From positions 1 through 64,000 of the forward strand of contig NZ_JAGGOK010000049.1 of assembly GCF_018614615.1 (NCBI RefSeq): a stretch of 64,000 nt of DNA. The letters are read 5' to 3'. Numbering within the stretch: the first letter of the stretch is position 1; every line of letters begins with the position of its first letter. The notes under the pieces were generated by a model. The model ran no database searches and was not told where the DNA came from. It saw only the letters and a program-made list of their open reading frames with translations. The position numbers and the translations under genes are program-made. Shown one piece after another: positions 59,556-64,000 of the stretch. Source of the DNA: Streptomyces sp. ISL-100. Its GTDB lineage: Bacteria; Actinomycetota; Actinomycetes; Streptomycetales; Streptomycetaceae.

Positions 59556-59679
59556 CTCATCCAGAGGGACAGAGGGAACGGCCCGTTGAAGTCCCGGCAA
59601 CCATTCCGCCGACCGCGAGGTAACGGTGGGGACGGTGCCAATTCCGTCTCACGGCGAAATGCGCCGTGGGGAAGATGAG
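59556..59679 (+). ncRNA. SAM-I (S-box) riboswitch in the thrC leader
   Basis: P1 pairs CTCATC (59556-59561) with GATGAG (59674-59679). In order come the conserved AGAGGGA, GGCCCGTTGAAGTCCCGGCAACC and GGTGCCAATTCC blocks of the S-box aptamer, with a variable P3 between. The start codon lies only 20 nt after P1, so control is probably translational: SAM binding stabilises P1 and hides the ribosome-binding site. Confidence 0.9.
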
Positions 59680-59698
59680 GAGAAAGGGCCTCGCCACC

Positions 59699-60997
59699 AT
59701 GGCTGTGCAGTCTGTTGAAGCTGATGCAAGCACCACGAATCCCCTCCCCGTAGACCTGGGACCCGCCACCGCGCTTTCCTGCCGCGAGTGCGGAGAACGA
59801 TTCGAACTCGGCCCGATCTTCGCCTGTTCCTCCTGTTTCGGTCCCCTCGAGGTCGCGTACGACCTCCCGCTCGGGGACGCCGAAGCGCTGCGCAAGGAGA
59901 TCGAGGCCGGACCGGACAATATCTGGCGGTACGCGCCGCTGCTGCCCGTGCCCGCCGACGTGGCGTCCAAGCCGAGCCTGAACCCGGGCTTCACCAAGCT
60001 CGTCAAGGCCGACAACCTGGCCCGCGAGCTGGGTGTCACCGGCAACCTGTACGTCAAGGACGACTCCGGCAACCCGACGCACTCCTTCAAGGACCGCGTC
60101 GTGGCCATCGCCGTCGAGGCGGCCCGCGCGTTCGGTTTCACCACGCTCTCCTGCTCCTCCACCGGCAACCTGGCCGGCGCCGTCGGCGCCGCCGCCGCGC
60201 GGGCCGGTTTCCGCTCCTGCGTGTTCATCCCGCACGACCTGGAGCAGGGCAAGGTCGTCATGGCTTCGGTGTACGGCGGCGAGCTCGTCGGCATCGAGGG
60301 CAACTACGACGACGTGAACCGCTTCTGCTCCGAGCTCATCGGCGACCCGCTGGGCGAGGGCTGGGGCTTCGTCAACGTCAACCTGCGCCCGTACTACGGC
60401 GAGGGGTCGAAGACCCTGGCGTACGAGATCTGCGAGCAGCTGGGCTGGGAGATCCCGGACCAGCTCGTCATCCCGATCGCCTCGGGCTCGCAGCTCACAA
60501 AGATCGACAAGGGGCTCAAGGAGCTCATCGCGCTCGGCCTCGTCGAGGACAAGCCCTACAAGATCTTCGGTGCTCAGGCTGAGGGCTGCTCGCCGGTGTC
60601 GACGGCCTTCAAGGCCGGGCACGACGTCGTACGGCCGCAGAAGCCGAACACGATCGCCAAGTCGCTCGCGATCGGCAACCCGGCCGACGGCCCGTACGTC
60701 CTGGACATCGCCCGCCGCACGGGCGGCGCGGTCGAGGACGTCAACGACGAGCAGGTGGTGGAATCCATCAAGCTGCTGGCCGAGACGGAGGGCATCTTCG
60801 CGGAGACCGCGGGCGGCGTGACCGTCGGCGTAACGAAGAAGCTCATCGAGGCCGGGCTGCTGGACCCGACCCTGACGACCGTCGTGCTCAACACGGGCGA
60901 CGGCCTGAAGACCCTTGAGGCGGTGGCCCCGACCACGGGTCAGTCCGCCGTCATCCGCCCCAACCTGGACTCTTTCCGAGAGGCTGGCCTCGCATGA
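59699..60997 (+). CDS. thrC: Threonine synthase
   Basis: A 432-residue PLP enzyme converting O-phosphohomoserine to threonine. An N-terminal zinc ribbon (CRECGERFELGPIFACSSC) is typical of this class. PLP Lys131 is in THSFKDRVV; SSTGNLAGAVG binds the phosphate; IASGSQLTKI and a C-terminal TVVLNTGDG follow. ATG 59699 is chosen because ATG 59675 lies inside the riboswitch P1 stem. Its end overlaps the next gene by 4 nt. Confidence 0.94.
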   Translation: MAVQSVEADASTTNPLPVDLGPATALSCRECGERFELGPIFACSSCFGPLEVAYDLPLGDAEALRKEIEAGPDNIWRYAPLLPVPADVASKPSLNPGFTKLVKADNLARELGVTGNLYVKDDSGNPTHSFKDRVVAIAVEAARAFGFTTLSCSSTGNLAGAVGAAAARAGFRSCVFIPHDLEQGKVVMASVYGGELVGIEGNYDDVNRFCSELIGDPLGEGWGFVNVNLRPYYGEGSKTLAYEICEQLGWEIPDQLVIPIASGSQLTKIDKGLKELIALGLVEDKPYKIFGAQAEGCSPVSTAFKAGHDVVRPQKPNTIAKSLAIGNPADGPYVLDIARRTGGAVEDVNDEQVVESIKLLAETEGIFAETAGGVTVGVTKKLIEAGLLDPTLTTVVLNTGDGLKTLEAVAPTTGQSAVIRPNLDSFREAGLA

Positions 60998-61269
60998 GTG
61001 TCAATGTCCGCATCCCCACCATTCTTCGTACGTACACGGGCGGCAAGGCCGAGGTCCCGGCCGAGGGTGCGACCCTCGCCGACGTGATCGCCGACCTGGA
61101 GAAGAACCACGCGGGCATCGCGGCCCGTGTCCTGGACGACCAGGGCAAGCTGCGCCGCTTCGTGAACGTGTACGTGAACGACAACGACGTGCGCTTCGAG
61201 GGCGGCCTGGAGACGGCTACTCCGGACGGCGCGGGTGTCTCCATCATTCCGGCCGTCGCCGGCGGCTGA
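60994..61269 (+). CDS. MoaD/ThiS-family sulfur carrier
   Basis: A 91-residue beta-grasp protein ending in the diagnostic GG (PAVAGG), which is adenylated and thiocarboxylated. VRIPTILRTYTGGKAEV and FVNVYVNDNDVRFEGGLETATPDG fit MoaD/CysO-like members. The ATGA overlap with thrC implies coupled synthesis. A role as sulfur donor for cysteine or homocysteine-type synthesis would fit the S-box control. Confidence 0.9.
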   Translation: MSVNVRIPTILRTYTGGKAEVPAEGATLADVIADLEKNHAGIAARVLDDQGKLRRFVNVYVNDNDVRFEGGLETATPDGAGVSIIPAVAGG

Positions 61270-61300
61270 CCGGACTCCAGTTCCACTCGCTGTTACGCCG

Positions 61301-61335
61301 ATTGCCCTCTCCGCCATAGAAGCGGAGGGGGCAAT
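61301..61335 (+). terminator. Terminator of thrC operon
   Basis: 14-bp arms (ATTGCCCTCTCCGC / GCGGAGGGGGCAAT, one wobble) 31 bp past the sulfur-carrier stop. Confidence 0.75.
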
Positions 61336-61695
61336 TCTGCATGGTTGAGCGCGGTACAGTTGGGGAAGCCCCCTCCGCTGCCTGTGCCCGGCGCATATGA
61401 GAATGCGTCCCCGCACGACAAGAAGCAGCCAAAGTGCCGGACCTAATTGCCGCTTATGTGCGCCTTGTCCGGCCCGACTTGCCCTGGAAGCCAGGGAATT
61501 CTTCGCATTCGCGTGTTCCGCCATGCCCAGATTTCTCGTCCGATTGACCTGTTGCAGAGGGCAGTTGGGCGGATACATTCAGCCGCGGTCGACGCGTTCC
61601 GGCGCACGCCCTCTCCTGTCGGAGGGCGGAGGAGTCTGACCCAGGACCCGCGAAGTGCGGTCCTGTGCAAGGGCCAGAAATAGGGGAGTTAAGCC
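61336..61695 (+). other. Long leader/promoter region of cspA
   Basis: About 360 bp with no credible gene. TACAGT near 61355 is a possible -10, which would leave a leader of over 300 nt before cspA, as seen for other cold-shock genes. Confidence 0.4.
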
Positions 61696-61899
61696 ATGGC
61701 TCAGGGCACCGTCAAGTGGTTCAACGCGGAGAAGGGGTACGGCTTCATCGCGGTCGACGGTGGTGCGGATGTTTTCGTCCACTACAGCGCGATCCAGATG
61801 GACGGGTACCGCACCCTTGAAGAAGGTCAGCGAGTCGAATTCGAGATCTCGCAGGGCCAGAAGGGTCCGCAGGCGGACATGGTCAAGCTCGCCGTCTGA
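61696..61899 (+). CDS. Cold-shock protein (CspA family)
   Basis: A 67-residue single cold-shock domain. RNP1 is KGYGFIAV and RNP2 VFVHYSAI; N-terminal GTVKWFN is canonical. It binds single-stranded RNA and DNA. GGGAG lies 8 nt before the ATG. A 42-bp palindromic terminator follows. Confidence 0.95.
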   Translation: MAQGTVKWFNAEKGYGFIAVDGGADVFVHYSAIQMDGYRTLEEGQRVEFEISQGQKGPQADMVKLAV

Positions 61900-61928
61900 T
61901 CTCGGCGCGATCGGCCACCGACGCACTC

Positions 61929-61970
61929 ACGCATGAAGGGCCTGTACCCGGGTACAGGCCCTTCATGCGT
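61929..61970. terminator. 42-bp perfect palindrome (terminator)
   Basis: Two perfect 21-bp arms with no loop bases (ACGCATGAAGGGCCTGTACC..), 29 bp past the cspA stop. A strong terminator isolating cspA from groEL. Confidence 0.85.
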
Positions 61971-61990
61971 GTGCTCTTCCCCGGGGGACG

Positions 61991-62017
61991 CTTGCACTCG
62001 AAGGGGTCGAGTGCTAA
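61991..62017. promoter_or_regulatory. CIRCE element 1
   Basis: CTTGCACTC-N9-GAGTGCTAA, the HrcA operator with a perfect right arm and an imperfect left arm. Confidence 0.85.
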
Positions 62018-62026
62018 TCATTGGCG

Positions 62027-63800
<1,774 letters not shown>

Positions 63801-63851
63801 TCCGCCAAGGATCAGTAGCTCCATCGCTGCACAGCTTCACAGCTGACGCGA

Positions 63852-63897
63852 CCGAGGGCGGCACTCCCATTGCGGGGGTGCCGCCCTCGGGCGTTTT
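63852..63897 (+). terminator. Terminator of groEL
   Basis: CCGAGGGCGGCAC pairs perfectly with GTGCCGCCCTCGG, followed by GCGTTTTC. It is 52 bp past the groEL stop. The remaining 100 bp of the window hold no gene I can support. Confidence 0.88.
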
Positions 63898-64000
63898 CAG
63901 CGGCGTGCCACTACTTAGTGTGTTCAAACCACCGCACAGAGTGATTGTGGGTGACCGTTTCTGCATGGTGCCATCGTGACCATGCCAAACCCCATGAGGA

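Noticed and set aside
61447-61683. Small gene upstream of cspA
   Set aside because: Open frames on both strands lack a ribosome-binding site and recognisable content; a long cspA leader explains the gap better.

Overview
The window reads as chromosomal DNA of a Streptomyces. GC content is high and GTG starts are common. Several genes have leaderless starts with a TAGGAT-type -10 box about 7 nt upstream. The gene set is typical of the genus: msiK, HbpS/SenS/SenR, a CdgB-type diguanylate cyclase with a BldD-like box, DasR-type boxes at nagKA, otsBA, S-box-controlled thrC, and a CIRCE-controlled groEL.

Layout. (1) 1-2.8 kb: a sugar nucleotidyltransferase, a small secreted protein and msiK, all on the minus strand, followed by tRNA-Thr(UGU). 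(2) 2.85-25.58 kb: an integrated mobile element of about 22.7 kb bounded by a 41-bp direct repeat of the tRNA-Thr 3' half. It carries a tyrosine integrase (apparently frameshifted just after its catalytic Tyr), an XRE-type regulator, an excisionase-like HTH protein, a DUF3631 ATPase, a DUF2637 membrane protein, a MobC-like protein and a MOBP-type relaxase. I see no FtsK/TraB-type DNA pump and no type IV secretion genes, so it looks mobilizable rather than self-transmissible. (3) 25.6-64 kb: conserved Streptomyces backbone.

The element's cargo is in two blocks. Block A (11.2-17.0 kb) is a compact minus-strand operon of radical SAM enzyme, P-loop nucleotide kinase, SAM methyltransferase, CYTH phosphohydrolase and a small Cys-pair protein. 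It is flanked by a HAD phosphatase, a divergent leaderless HTH/PLD-like sensor, a Nudix hydrolase and an HD hydrolase. This looks like a nucleotide- or phosphate-ester-processing pathway that I cannot match to a described system. Block B (17.2-25.4 kb, all plus strand) is a PD-(D/E)XK-like protein, a Ser/Thr kinase with an unusual N-terminal region, and a complete type III-like Mod/Res pair next to attR. I read it as a defence module with extra components.

Backbone highlights. Amino-sugar genes (nagK-nagA, an orphan solute-binding lipoprotein, a PfkB-type kinase/class II aldolase pair, and the distant msiK) share DasR-type boxes. hbpS-senS-senR is a haem/redox-sensing unit whose senS and senR have expanded simple-repeat N-termini. 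otsB, otsA and a GpgS-like glycosyltransferase form a compatible-solute group. thrC lies under a SAM-I riboswitch and is translationally coupled to a MoaD/ThiS-like sulfur carrier. cspA precedes a groEL that has two tandem CIRCE-like elements. Other genes include M1 and M4 peptidases, TerD, ArfB, a TetR-controlled alpha/beta hydrolase and an HxlR-controlled NmrA-like protein.
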